Shown one piece after another: positions 38,570 to 47,145 of a DNA stretch of 60,470 nt; the stretch's first letter is position 1; the number at the start of each line of letters is the position of its first letter. The DNA is from Sulfurovum sp. enrichment culture clone C5 (GTDB lineage Bacteria; Campylobacterota; Campylobacteria; Campylobacterales; Sulfurovaceae): positions 1 to 60,470 of the forward strand of contig FAXN01000046.1 of NCBI GenBank assembly GCA_001493195.1, written 5' to 3'. The notes under the pieces were generated by a model. It saw nothing but the letters and a program-made list of their open reading frames with translations. It did not search any database and was not told the origin of the DNA. Position numbers and translations under genes: made by a program.

Positions 38570-39898
38570 ACGAATAGTCATTCAAGTGAAATAAAACTTA
38601 TTTTATTTAGTTTTTTAGCGCTCATCGCTATTGGTGCTATTTTGCTTTTACTGCCTATATCTCACAATGGTTATCTAAGCCCAATCGATGCACTATTTAC
38701 TTCCACATCTGCTGTATGCGTAACTGGTCTGATAGTCAAAGATACTGCCAATGATTTTACTATCTTTGGACAAAGTGTTATCATAGTTCTCATCCAAATT
38801 GGCGGTATTGGATATATGGCAGCTGTTACATTTTTGGCGATTGTATCGAAACAAAAACTTTCACACAGAGATAGAGTGCTACTAAAAGAATCGTTAAACT
38901 ACCCAGATATGAAAGGGCTTGTTAGGTTTTTAAAAATCGTTTTCGCTTCTATCATACTCATTGAAATCATAGGTGCGATCATACTCACACTTAGATTTTT
39001 ATATGATATGCCAGCAGATCAAGCAGTTTGGTTTGGACTTTTTCACTCTATATCAGCTTTTAATAATGCTGGTTTTTCTCTTTTTGATGATAATCTCATG
39101 AGATATAGCGGTGACATTACCATAAATATAACCATGCCTATCTTAATCATCACTGGTGGTCTTGGATATATGGTTCTTATCGAGCTAAGAAATTATTATA
39201 AAAAAGATACAAAAAGATTATCAACTCATACAAAACTTGTACTTAGTATGTATTTGTTGCTTATTTTGATAGGAATGGTTCTGTTGTTATCTTTGGAATG
39301 GAATGCTGCTTTTAAAAATATGGGTATAGGCGAAAAGATATTAGCTGCATGGTTCACATCGGTAAACTATAGAACGGCTGGTTTTAATACTATTGATTTA
39401 TCAAAACTAACCGATGCAAATCTATTTTTTGCAACATTCTTTATGATGACAGGAGGCGGTCCAGGTGGAACAGCAGGTGGTATCAAAGTAATTCCTGTAG
39501 CACTTGCCGTGATAGGAACATGGTATGCACTAAAAGGTGATGACAATGTGCATATATTTAAAAGATCTATATCTCACTACAATATAAACAAAGCCTATGC
39601 GATGATTTTTTTAGCTTCCATATATGTGGTTATTTCCACCATCATCCTAAGCGAATCAGAACATCTTCCATTTTTGAGAACTTTATTTGAAACTTGTTCT
39701 GCATTTGGAACAGTTGGTGTTTCTACTGGCAATGGAGGAGTATTGAGTTATAGTGCGTTATTTACCAATGTTGGTAAAATGAATATTATGCTACTTATGT
39801 TAGCAGGTAGGATTGGTGTTTTTGCATTTACAGTTGCAATTATAGGAAAATTTGAAAAAAGCAGAATAAAATATGCAGAAGGGAGAGTTGTGTTATGA
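38570..39898 (+). CDS. trkH: TrkH/KtrB-family potassium translocating subunit, probable ACG start
   Basis: About 442 residues. Four pore-loop motifs are visible: SAVCVTGL, SAFNNAGF, NYRTAGFN and SAFGTVGVS, plus the gating loop GGGPGGTAGGIK. The first ATG/GTG/TTG in frame is TTG 38642, which would cut TM1 in half. The frame stays open upstream to a stop at 38564, and ACG 38570 sits 6 bases after AAAGGA and gives an N-terminus TNSHSSEIKLILFSFLALIA that restores TM1. I therefore annotate an ACG start. Coupled by 4 bp with trkA downstream. Mediates K+ (or Na+/K+) uptake. Confidence 0.85.
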   Translation, partial: TNSHSSEIKLILFSFLALIAIGAILLLLPISHNGYLSPIDALFTSTSAVCVTGLIVKDTANDFTIFGQSVIIVLIQIGGIGYMAAVTFLAIVSKQKLSHRDRVLLKESLNYPDMKGLVRFLKIVFASIILIEIIGAIILTLRFLYDMPADQAVWFGLFHSISAFNNAGFSLFDDNLMRYSGDITINITMPILIITGGLGYMVLIELRNYYKKDTKRLSTHTKLVLSMYLLLILIGMVLLLSLEWNAAFKNMGIGEKILAAWFTSVNYRTAGFNTIDLSKLTDANLFFATFFMMTGGGPGGTAGGIKVIPVALAVIGTWYALKGDDNVHIFKRSISHYNINKAYAMIFLASIYVVISTIILSESEHLPFLRTLFETCSAFGTVGVSTGNGGVLSYSALFTNVGKMNIMLLMLAGRIGVFAFTVAIIGKFEKSRIKYAEGRVVL

Positions 39899-40548
39899 AG
39901 CAATACGTAGTTATAGGATTGGGTAAATTTGGTTACCACGTGGCAAAAGGTCTTGGTCAACAAGGTGCTAGTGTTATAGGTATAGATACGGATGAAGAAC
40001 ATATAAGAGAAGTTAGTGAGTATATAGAAGAGGCTATAAGCTTGGATTCTACCGACAAACATGCACTTGAAGAAGCTGGAGTGAGGGATGCTGATGTTGG
40101 AATTGTGAGTATCGGAGAAGATATAGAAGCAAGTATATTGACTGTTATGGCATTAAAAGAGCTTAATGTAAAAAAAATAATTGCGAAAGCAACAAGTCAA
40201 GTTCATGGAAAAATACTCTCCAAAATAGGAGCAGATAATATCATCTATCCAGAAAGACAAGTGGCAAAGAAAATAGTTAAAAATCTCATAGAACATACGA
40301 TGATATATGAAACTATAGATTTATCTATCACTATGAAAATTGCAAAAATGATTGTGCCTGAGATTTGGGTGGGGACATCCATACTTTCTGGAGTTTTTGA
40401 AGAAAAGTACAATGTAAAACCTATCGCTTATAAACATCATGGTATTTGGCATACAAAATTTGAAAGTGACGATATACTCGAAAGTGGTGATATAGTAGTT
40501 CTTTTAGGAAATAATGACGATATAGAAGCTCTCAGCAAAGGAGTTTGA
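39895..40548 (+). CDS. trkA: TrkA/KtrA-family potassium channel regulatory protein
   Basis: 217 residues: Rossmann RCK_N domain with GLGKFGYHVAKGL and the acidic end of strand 2 (GIDTDEEH), then an RCK_C domain. One RCK unit as in KtrA, so it probably assembles as an octameric ring on the TrkH/KtrB dimer and gates it in response to ATP/ADP or NAD(H). ATG overlaps trkH stop (ATGA). Confidence 0.94.
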   Translation: MKQYVVIGLGKFGYHVAKGLGQQGASVIGIDTDEEHIREVSEYIEEAISLDSTDKHALEEAGVRDADVGIVSIGEDIEASILTVMALKELNVKKIIAKATSQVHGKILSKIGADNIIYPERQVAKKIVKNLIEHTMIYETIDLSITMKIAKMIVPEIWVGTSILSGVFEEKYNVKPIAYKHHGIWHTKFESDDILESGDIVVLLGNNDDIEALSKGV

Positions 40549-40569
40549 TTCTATATCTTTTGAGTTAGT

Positions 40570-40959
40570 TTATCTTTTATAAGGAACTGGTTTGTATCCC
40601 TCTTGCATCAGTCTAACCATCCCACCTTGCAAATTTATGATATCATAATCATTATCTAGTATTTTTGCGATAGCACCTGTTCTAGCTCCTGTTCTGCAAA
40701 TAATCGCAAATTTTTCATTTTTCTTGATTATTTTGTTTAGCTTTGCTCTAAATGCAGCCTCTTTTGCTTCGCCTCGCTCATCAAAAAACATAATCGTGTA
40801 TGCACCTTTGATGACACCTGTACTTGCCCACTCACCTGAAGTTCTAACATCGATAATTTTTATATTTTTACCTAAAAATGCTTTACTTGCAACAACATTT
40901 GTTACATCGGCATTTGCTAATGCCATGGTTGCTATAAGAGCCAATAATATTTTTTTCAT
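40570..40959 (-). CDS. periplasmic single-domain rhodanese-like protein
   Basis: 129 residues: signal peptide (ILLALIATMALANA), then one rhodanese domain with IDVRTSGEW and the active-site loop CRTGART (Cys88). It can carry persulfide sulfur; in sulfur-oxidising Campylobacterota periplasmic rhodaneses take part in sulfur transfer. Convergent with trkA, 21 bp apart. Substrate unknown. Confidence 0.9.
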   Translation of the reverse strand: MKKILLALIATMALANADVTNVVASKAFLGKNIKIIDVRTSGEWASTGVIKGAYTIMFFDERGEAKEAAFRAKLNKIIKKNEKFAIICRTGARTGAIAKILDNDYDIINLQGGMVRLMQEGYKPVPYKR

Positions 40960-41075
40960 TTCTACATATTCCTTTTATAATTTATAATTTTAAAAAAAGA
41001 ATTTTAGCCAAAAAGTGTTAATTGGTGGTTAATGAATAAAAAGAAAAAATTTATATATAAATTTATTGGATTTTG

Positions 41076-41116
41076 TTGGCTACAGTAAAATAGCAGACGC
41101 AACCTACTGTAACCAA
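41076..41116. terminator. strong stem-loop at the left edge of the accessory island
   Basis: Inverted repeat TTGGCTACAGTA / TACTGTAACCAA (11 of 12 bp) with a 17-base loop, 12 bp beyond the stop of the gene at 41129. Base composition is less AT-rich than its surroundings. It could terminate the island's minus-strand transcription or be an edge repeat. Confidence 0.5.
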
Positions 41117-41128
41117 TGATTGGCTCTT

Positions 41129-41644
41129 TTACAATGCTACTGTTATCAAATCAAAGTGGCTCACACATCCTGGCGGTGCAATGAATCCAACTTCAGCAAG
41201 AGGCAACCCATCTATGGAAGCAGACGAGACAATTGCCCCGATAAATGGCTTAACGGATCCGCCTTTCATTTTTGGACCACCAACCCACCAGTTGTTTCTG
41301 CTTCGTGCACTGTGTCCTTGTGCGAAGAGTACATTTTTGACAACCCAAATTTTTTTAGCAGATTTAAATGTAAGTGTGCCGTAAATGGCGAAATTGAGCT
41401 TATCGGGATAACTGTCAAATGTATCGCAAGCGGCGACAACACCTGTGTCTGCAATTTGCTTGAACCATTTTGCAACCTTTTCGGAACCATGTCTTCCTGC
41501 TTTTATATTAAGCTTATCATCTCCAGAAACTGTAACACCGCCATAGGGCTGACCATCTGATATCGAATAGTCTATCACATCAAATGATTTAATCTTAATT
41601 CCTGTTAAACTGAGTTGAAGGTAATTGTCGTGTTCTGTTGCCAT
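41129..41644 (-). CDS. hypothetical protein of atypical composition
   Basis: 171 residues. I do not recognise the family. No signal peptide or membrane helix; beta-rich, with many Gly and aromatic residues (RNNWWVGGPKMKGGSV, APPGCVSHFDL) and two Cys. Base composition is visibly less AT-rich than the flanking genes, suggesting horizontal arrival. A strong hairpin follows the stop. Its AAGGATAC-type SD precedes ATG 41644. Length resembles small tube-like or lectin-like beta proteins, but nothing specific supports those. Confidence 0.6.
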   Translation of the reverse strand: MATEHDNYLQLSLTGIKIKSFDVIDYSISDGQPYGGVTVSGDDKLNIKAGRHGSEKVAKWFKQIADTGVVAACDTFDSYPDKLNFAIYGTLTFKSAKKIWVVKNVLFAQGHSARSRNNWWVGGPKMKGGSVKPFIGAIVSSASIDGLPLAEVGFIAPPGCVSHFDLITVAL

Positions 41645-41820
41645 AATTGTATCCTTTTATACTGTTGTATATTGGGGACTGAATCTTATGTCATCTCCAA
41701 GTCAATAAGTCCAAAACTAGCTTGAAGATATTAAAATCATAAAAATTATAACATAAAGATTATAATATTGAAAACTTTTTTTTATTTAATGCTATATGTT
41801 AAGCTTCTATAGTTTAGTCA

Positions 41821-42990
41821 TTAAGGAACATGTCTTCTCAGCTCTATCTTTGGATTATGTTCTCTACAGCAACTATTTGTCGTAAAAGAGTAAACTTTTC
41901 CCAAATCATCAGTAATATTAACAACACATGAAAAAGCATAGCCCCAAATATTTTTATAAAGTTTTTCTAACTCTTTTGCTTCGCGATTAAAATTTAATTC
42001 AATTGAAACTTTTTTAATGTGTTCATTTCCTATACCACGAAGTTGCAATTGTCTCTCTAGAAAATCTTTGTAATATAAGGCAGTATATTCTGCATTTATT
42101 TGAGTAGGTTCTATTATATTTGAAAGCAAATCAAATTTGATATTTTTTATACCCAGTGAACATGCTTGTTTATACAGTTTTCCCAAAGCCCAATATCCAT
42201 CAATATCATTATTTCTAGAAATAAAATTAAAAGCTACTACTGCTGATAAATCTTTTAATAATTTTCGTTTTGGCATTTTGTCTTTATCTCTATTTATTTC
42301 CATTATCCTAGGTAAAAATGCGCAAATACGTGCTTCTTCGACTAAAATTTCTGCACATCTTATGGGATTTGCCTGCAAAATCAAATGTTCTCCAGAAACT
42401 TTAAAAACATTTAGACTGCTACAAACTTTTTGCCAATTATCCAAAGACTTTCTTGGAACAAGTTTATCATTTGAGGCTTGAATATAAGTTGTTCTAATAT
42501 CAAGTTTTTTACCAATTGATTTAAGCTGTCTAATTTCTTTTAATCTATAAAAGATTACATTAGGTGAGACTTTTTTAATTGATCTTTTGAACAAATCAAT
42601 GGTTTCATTCTTGACAGAAAATCCTAAAAAAAATATTTTAATCAACAAACTAGGTATTGGCAAATCAAATATTCTACCACTTGGGATAAATCTCAACAAT
42701 AAAGGTCTAGGATTTTCTAAAAATGTTGCTGCTAAAATTAGGGATTTTAAGTGTGTTGGTTTTGTCAATGCAATATTATAAGCTATGTTACCAGAAAAAG
42801 ATTCGGCAAGTAAAATAAAATCTTCTTGTGGTAGAAGTGATATTACATATTTTGTCAGTTCATCATATGATTGCTCTTTGTCTAAATCATAATTGATGAT
42901 TTTTACTTTTATCGAACTAGGCATAGCTTCTATTAATGGTTTAAATAATTCGCCTGTTCCATCAAGACCAGGCAATAAAACAATTTTCAT
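41821..42990 (-). CDS. alpha/beta hydrolase with an unknown C-terminal domain
   Basis: About 389 residues from ATG 42990 (MKIVLLPGLDGTGELF; the frame extends 10 codons upstream to 43020 without an SD). The N-terminal 235 residues are an alpha/beta hydrolase: oxyanion strand LLPGLDGTG, nucleophile elbow LLAESFSGN (Ala replaces the first Gly of GxSxG), and a His in VSGEHLILQANP. The C-terminal 150 residues (from about KRKLLKDLSAVVA) are mixed alpha/beta with several Cys at the end (NSCCREHNP) and match nothing I know. Minus strand, part of the island. Substrate unknown; the fusion is the odd point. Confidence 0.68.
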   Translation of the reverse strand: MKIVLLPGLDGTGELFKPLIEAMPSSIKVKIINYDLDKEQSYDELTKYVISLLPQEDFILLAESFSGNIAYNIALTKPTHLKSLILAATFLENPRPLLLRFIPSGRIFDLPIPSLLIKIFFLGFSVKNETIDLFKRSIKKVSPNVIFYRLKEIRQLKSIGKKLDIRTTYIQASNDKLVPRKSLDNWQKVCSSLNVFKVSGEHLILQANPIRCAEILVEEARICAFLPRIMEINRDKDKMPKRKLLKDLSAVVAFNFISRNNDIDGYWALGKLYKQACSLGIKNIKFDLLSNIIEPTQINAEYTALYYKDFLERQLQLRGIGNEHIKKVSIELNFNREAKELEKLYKNIWGYAFSCVVNITDDLGKVYSFTTNSCCREHNPKIELRRHVP

Positions 42991-43041
42991 TTTTACAATT
43001 AACCTTTCAGTCTTTCCCATTAAGACAACTAGAACTATTTA

Positions 43042-43347
43042 TCAAATATGTCTTATTTTCTCATACTCATCTATGGCATCTGTATCTATTTCTATTTTTA
43101 CAGGTTCAGCCCAATGGGCATTACTGCCTATTTTCTTAACCCCAGAAATCCAATATTCATCATCGGTATCTTCGCAGTAATAGTTCCCAGAAATTCCACC
43201 ACCTTTTATGCGTTTTAAAACTTTCTCTTTGTAGTAAATAGTTTTACCTGTTTTCGAAAAAGTAACCCAGCCAATTCTCGCTTCACCATTATTTTTATTT
43301 TCAACATACATAACTCTTTGATTAAGTCCTTTAGTTAATTGGCTCAA
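43042..43347 (-). CDS. conserved small protein of unknown function
   Basis: 101 residues, strongly patterned: RVMYVENK, ARIGWVTFSKTGKTIYYK, GGGISGNYYCEDTDDEYWISGVKK. I recognise this as a widespread small bacterial family often found alone in accessory DNA and of unknown function. No signal peptide. One of the row of short minus-strand genes, with the repeat element 43378-43453 immediately upstream. Confidence 0.7.
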   Translation of the reverse strand: MSQLTKGLNQRVMYVENKNNGEARIGWVTFSKTGKTIYYKEKVLKRIKGGGISGNYYCEDTDDEYWISGVKKIGSNAHWAEPVKIEIDTDAIDEYEKIRHI

Positions 43348-43377
43348 GTTATTCCTTTACTGTAAAACTATTTTTCT

Positions 43378-43453
43378 AAAAACATTATATAGAAATTTTT
43401 ATAAACTCTTATATAAATTCCCATCAAGATGATTAGTTGCCATTGTTACCTAG
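43378..43453 (-). repeat. island intergenic repeat, copy 1 (mini-ORF and -10 box)
   Basis: Read on the minus strand: a 14-codon mini-ORF (43443-43399, MATNHLDGNLYKSL) is followed by an AT-rich stretch ending TATATAATG, a match to a -10 box, about 30 bp before the next gene. Related copies: 43822-43860, 44404-44440, 45298-45390, 47327-47366 and 51355-51378. Confidence 0.7.
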
Positions 43454-43482
43454 CTCCTATATGTTTGATTTAACAACATAAC

Positions 43483-43508
43483 AAAAGTGGAAATTCAACG
43501 TCTGACCC
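43483..43508 (+). repeat. REP-like sequence matching the decayed RAYT ends
   Basis: AAAAGTGGAAATTCAACG followed by TCTGACCC. Nearly identical sequences form the inverted ends of the decayed transposase at 48562-48765, 5 kb away. Confidence 0.7.
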
Positions 43509-43515
43509 TTGGAAG

Positions 43516-43797
43516 TTAAGATAGATTGAGAACCTCTAATATTACCATAAGCAGTGATGTGTGAGAAGCTTTAGCTCTTGCTCTTTTTATACTTGAAGAT
43601 AGTGCTATGCTAAATATCATAAATAATTCAATTAAATTAACAAAAAAAATTGAGCTTCCAAGCATTGGTTTTAATAAACTACTAATAACAATAGCTATGG
43701 GAATTAAAGCTATCGGAAGAATTAAACCGATTAGTATATATTCTTTTTTTTCAAACTTTCCATAATAAGAAAATATTTTTACAAGTACATCTTTCAT
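43516..43797 (-). CDS. small DUF805-like membrane protein
   Basis: 93 residues with two or three hydrophobic helices (IGLILPIALIPIAIVISSLL, FFVNLIELFMIFSIAL). The start YYGKFEKKEYILIG and the late SSIKRARAKASH resemble the DUF805 pattern (GR.sRkeyW and IkRlHD). It may be a shortened or diverged member; function unknown. ATG 43797 lies 25 bp after repeat copy 2. Confidence 0.55.
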   Translation of the reverse strand: MKDVLVKIFSYYGKFEKKEYILIGLILPIALIPIAIVISSLLKPMLGSSIFFVNLIELFMIFSIALSSSIKRARAKASHTSLLMVILEVLNLS

Positions 43798-43821
43798 GTA
43801 TCTCCTTAGCTATTTTTCTAA

Positions 43822-43860
43822 AAACATTATATATAAATTTTTATAAACTCTTATATTTAA
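43822..43860 (-). repeat. island intergenic repeat, copy 2 (promoter-like half)
   Basis: Same AT-rich segment as copy 1 (TATAAGAGTTTATAAAAATT then TATATAATG on the minus strand) without the mini-ORF part, between the DUF2569 and DUF805-like genes. Confidence 0.65.
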
Positions 43861-44378
43861 TTTACAAATGTTTCCTTAGAGCGTTGTGACAAAAATAGAT
43901 ATGGTGTCCATATAAAAAGACTTATTAACGATTTACTAAGTTCTTTTATCGTTTCAACATCAAACATAAGTGCAGTTGGAACAATTAAAGTTAATATGTA
44001 TGAATCAATCAATAAAAAAATTACAGAAAATAATGATATCGAGGCATACCATTTTGGAAAATTTGATTTCTTACCAAAAAATAGTAACACCAAATAAATC
44101 GAAGCTAAGATTATTGCTAAATTAATGATAATTTCACCAAATAGAAATAATCCCCATGATGGTAAGTATGCATTACTGGTTTCGATAGTGTGTGCCTTCC
44201 AACTGTTATCATATAACATAGGGAAATAAACTATAAATGCAAAATACAGCATACGAAAAGGCCAAAAAACAATTCCTATTGCAAGAAGAATAAGCCATCC
44301 TCCGATATTTCTAGGTACTTTTTCTACTTTGTTTTGTTGTGGTTGTAAATTTTCTTCAAGAGAAATATTTGATTGCAT
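43857..44378 (-). CDS. DUF2569-family membrane protein
   Basis: 173 residues with four predicted helices. It shows the DUF2569 signature GGWLILLAIGIVFWPFRML after a charged N-terminal tail, and a C-terminal IWTPYLFLSQRSKETFVN. Members are small membrane proteins of unknown role, often scattered in accessory DNA. The stop overlaps repeat copy 2. Confidence 0.75.
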   Translation of the reverse strand: MQSNISLEENLQPQQNKVEKVPRNIGGWLILLAIGIVFWPFRMLYFAFIVYFPMLYDNSWKAHTIETSNAYLPSWGLFLFGEIIINLAIILASIYLVLLFFGKKSNFPKWYASISLFSVIFLLIDSYILTLIVPTALMFDVETIKELSKSLISLFIWTPYLFLSQRSKETFVN

Positions 44379-44403
44379 TTTATTCCCTTACTAAAACCAT
44401 ATC

Positions 44404-44440
44404 CAACAAACATTATATATAAATTTTTGTAATTTATGTT
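44404..44440 (-). repeat. island intergenic repeat, copy 3
   Basis: Minus strand: AAACAT, an AAATT/AATTT core, then TATATAATGTTTGTTGGAT. The outer AAACAT/ATGTTT arms make an imperfect palindrome. GTTGGAT at its end fits the integron core-site consensus GTTRRRY. Confidence 0.55.
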
Positions 44441-44464
44441 TTCATATCAGAACAAAGTAGAAAT

Positions 44465-44839
44465 TTATTCAAGCAAAAACATAAGACCGAGATCAGATAG
44501 TGCTAGGAGATATCCCCATATTAGCCATGTTATCGAATCATCAAAAGGAGAGCCTTCTGGAGGTTTAATAAATTTTTTTGTTAGTTGGGCTGGAAAAATA
44601 AGAAATATTACACCAAGTATCGCAAACAAATAGATACTTCCTTTTCCATCTGCTACTCTACGTGAAAAATATCCTTCTTTGGCACTTAAAACCTCTTGGA
44701 TACCATTAAACCAATCAACCATTCCTGTAAATACAAGTAGAAAAAATATCCCAAAAATTATTCCAATTAACCTATGAATATTCACTTTCGCCTTTTCGTA
44801 GTTCTCATCATTTCGTTGAGAACGCATACTTATTTTCAT
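44465..44839 (-). CDS. small membrane protein of unknown function
   Basis: 124 residues with a basic cytoplasmic start and three hydrophobic segments (LIGIIFGIFFLLVFTGMV, GSIYLFAILGVIFLIF, LIWGYLLALSDLGLMFLL). I do not recognise the family. Minus strand like its neighbours, flanked by repeat copy 3 downstream. The 66-bp gap to the next gene upstream holds no clear repeat. Confidence 0.55.
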   Translation of the reverse strand: MKISMRSQRNDENYEKAKVNIHRLIGIIFGIFFLLVFTGMVDWFNGIQEVLSAKEGYFSRRVADGKGSIYLFAILGVIFLIFPAQLTKKFIKPPEGSPFDDSITWLIWGYLLALSDLGLMFLLE

Positions 44840-44905
44840 TATTATATTGTAAAAATAGTAAATATGAAAATCATGGATTCTGTATAAAAAAATTTGAATG
44901 ATAGT

Positions 44906-45268
44906 TTAGTGTTGTATTATTGCTGACTTCTCATAATGACCCGTTTGGTCAAAGTAGATGTGTAAGTCATCATAGTCCATTCCTATACCACTACACATTC
45001 CCAGAATATATCTATATTCTTTTTTTGTGGCTCCACCATCTGGTGTTCCAAGAATATTTTCAATATCTTTATGTGTCATTTTAGGGTTAAGCATACTCTC
45101 TCTAATGTCTTCTGCCATACCACCTCGGTAACAGGTAACATCACTTTTGTCTGTTTGATGTGCAAACCAAACCTTTGAATCAAAACTAGAAGTCCCAAAT
45201 ACACTATAATTCATCCACCAAACAACTATCACGACAAAACAACACACAACAACTAATAATGGTTTCAT
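44906..45268 (-). CDS. exported or membrane-anchored protein with a BamE/SmpA-like fold
   Basis: 120 residues: N-terminal signal anchor (LLVVVCCFVVIVVWWM), then a small domain with MTHKDIENILGTPDGG, EYRYILG and DDLHIYFDQTGH. This order (helix, LG-P turn, beta strands ending in a DxxG turn) resembles the SmpA/OmlA/BamE fold. Function unknown. Repeat copy 4 (45298-45390) lies upstream. Confidence 0.5.
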   Translation of the reverse strand: MKPLLVVVCCFVVIVVWWMNYSVFGTSSFDSKVWFAHQTDKSDVTCYRGGMAEDIRESMLNPKMTHKDIENILGTPDGGATKKEYRYILGMCSGIGMDYDDLHIYFDQTGHYEKSAIIQH

Positions 45269-45297
45269 TTATACCTCGTGCTAGTAACTTATTTATT

Positions 45298-45390
45298 CAA
45301 CAAACATTATATATAAAACTTTATAAACTCTTATATACATTTCCATCAAGATGATGAGTTGTCATTGTTGCTTGACTCTTATATTCGCTG
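45298..45390 (-). repeat. island intergenic repeat, copy 4 (full, mini-ORF and -10 box)
   Basis: Minus strand: mini-ORF 45365-45321 (MTTHHLDGNVYKSL), then TATATAATGTTTGTTGAAT. Closely related to copy 1. CAACAAA just after the RT stop mirrors TTTGTTG at the other end, so the ~105-bp element is bounded by inverted ends. GTTGAAT fits GTTRRRY. Confidence 0.65.
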
Positions 45391-45403
45391 ATTTGTTGTA
45401 CAT

Positions 45404-47143
45404 TTAGTAAAGCGATTGACAGCACAATTGCTTAGGACTTCGAAAGTTATGGTTTATTTTCTCCAAGACACAGAATAAATCTTCAAATTTACTATAATCT
45501 ACGTCATCTTTATTAGAAATAAATTTTGCTAAATTAGTTTTTTCAATTATTTTTACACCATAGGCTATGTAATTAGATACGGCACTAATATTAGAATATT
45601 TATTTTTAATTTTCATATATTTATTTAGTTCGGTTTTCGTTTTCTCTGAGAATTCTTTCCTGTTGACATCAATTTTGAAACCATACTTTTTAATTATTTT
45701 TTTAATTAGTTCTTTATCAAGTAGTTTTTCTATATAGCCTTTATTTTTAAGATCAAGTAAAAAATGATTTTTATAGTCATGTTTTTCAAAATGTTTTTCT
45801 ATTGCAATTTCATCGGCATCTAAGACGAAACAAAATTTTAGGCTCTTATCAATATTTGGTAAAATACATTTACGTATATTTGCAATGTCTAGTTCATTTA
45901 ATTTACTCATTCTAACAATATGTTCATCATATAATATTCTATGCATTTTAATTACATCAGCATAACCACCAAAATAACTGTATCTAAGGTTGAGACTAGT
46001 AAACATTTTTTTATTTTTAAAAAACTTTAGCGCTTCCTTGATATATATAATATCCGTGACACCTTCTGTAAAAACCAGCAATGAATCATAAATTTGTGTT
46101 AACAATAATTTTGCTCTATCTTGTTGCATATTATAAAAATCAAAGTGTTCAAAATAATCTAGTTTTTCTTTTAAAGAAAAAGAACTATCTAATAAATAAT
46201 AGGTATGATAAAATCGAATATAATTTAAGTCATCCGTTCCTTTTACTTGCCCTATAAAATTTATTTTTCCTAATACTATATTTTTAAAGCTTTCTTCTTT
46301 GCTGTCAATATATTTTTTTGTTTGATTATTGAAACTCTTAAAGTGCTTCTTTGAAGCTTCTTCAATACCTTCTGTTTTCCATGAATATAACATGCTTCTT
46401 ACTTGACGGATATATTTTCTAGGTACATTAACTTTTTGGTTAACTTTTAATCCTGTAACAACTTGAGATTGGTTAGCTAACTGAATACGTGTTTTTAGGG
46501 TATTTATTTCAAAGCCATTGTCCACAATTATTTTTTCTATTTCATTTAAAATAAAATCCGTGTCCAAACTATTCTTATGTGTTGAGAATGTAATATCATC
46601 GGCATATCTTGAATAAGTCAGTGAATGCTTCTTTGAAAATTGAATTAAATTATGATCCATTTTTTTACAAATAATATTTGAAATAATTGGTGAAGTAGAA
46701 GCACCTTGTGGTAACTTATTATCATATGAAATAAGTTGAGCAAATTTTGTAGCAAGCGTTTCATCTAAACTGATTGGCTTAGCTAGGAAAATTCCTCTAA
46801 CTCTGCCAAAGTTTATAGTATCAAAAAAATCTTTTATATCTATATTTATAACAATTTGTTTTTTAACATGTTGTTTTGCATTTGAAACAATACTCTTTTT
46901 CTCTTCATTCTCCTTAGATTTAATAAATGCATGAACTGAGTTTGGTGCATTGTATATAGTTTGCAAAATACGATTTAATTTCTTTTGAAGTTTATCTGTA
47001 GTTTCTGGTGGTATAAGTAATCTACGTTTTCCACCGCTTTTTTTACTTATATTTTTTCGTTTGTACTTTTTTTTTCGATTGTCATATAACGCTAATTCAA
47101 ATAATTTTTCATAGTCATTATAAAATTGTTCTAGTATTTTCAT
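45404..47143 (-). CDS. retron reverse transcriptase fused to a TOPRIM domain (Ec67-like)
   Basis: 579 residues. The RT palm has motif A INIDIKDFFD (Asp102), motif B LPQGASTSPI and motif C YSRYADDITFS (YADD 180-183). Both retron-specific signatures are present: region X NAxxH (NAKQH, 88-92) and region Y VTG (229-231). After residue 350 a TOPRIM domain follows with Glu360 in VFTEGVTDIIYI and the DxD pair in FVLDADE (442, 444), as in the OLD-type nucleases. Retron-Ec67, a known antiphage retron, has the same RT-TOPRIM fusion and similar length. The RT makes msDNA from the msr-msd RNA; the TOPRIM part is the likely effector. The start follows AAGG inside the a2 repeat of the proposed ncRNA, 2 bp away. 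High confidence for RT class and fusion. Confidence 0.92.
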   Translation of the reverse strand: MKILEQFYNDYEKLFELALYDNRKKKYKRKNISKKSGGKRRLLIPPETTDKLQKKLNRILQTIYNAPNSVHAFIKSKENEEKKSIVSNAKQHVKKQIVINIDIKDFFDTINFGRVRGIFLAKPISLDETLATKFAQLISYDNKLPQGASTSPIISNIICKKMDHNLIQFSKKHSLTYSRYADDITFSTHKNSLDTDFILNEIEKIIVDNGFEINTLKTRIQLANQSQVVTGLKVNQKVNVPRKYIRQVRSMLYSWKTEGIEEASKKHFKSFNNQTKKYIDSKEESFKNIVLGKINFIGQVKGTDDLNYIRFYHTYYLLDSSFSLKEKLDYFEHFDFYNMQQDRAKLLLTQIYDSLLVFTEGVTDIIYIKEALKFFKNKKMFTSLNLRYSYFGGYADVIKMHRILYDEHIVRMSKLNELDIANIRKCILPNIDKSLKFCFVLDADEIAIEKHFEKHDYKNHFLLDLKNKGYIEKLLDKELIKKIIKKYGFKIDVNRKEFSEKTKTELNKYMKIKNKYSNISAVSNYIAYGVKIIEKTNLAKFISNKDDVDYSKFEDLFCVLEKINHNFRSPKQLCCQSLY

Positions 47144-47145
47144 TT

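Noticed and set aside
41129-41644. Type VI Hcp-like or phage tail tube protein
   Set aside because: Length fits but no Hcp or tail-tube motifs, and no phage or secretion genes nearby.
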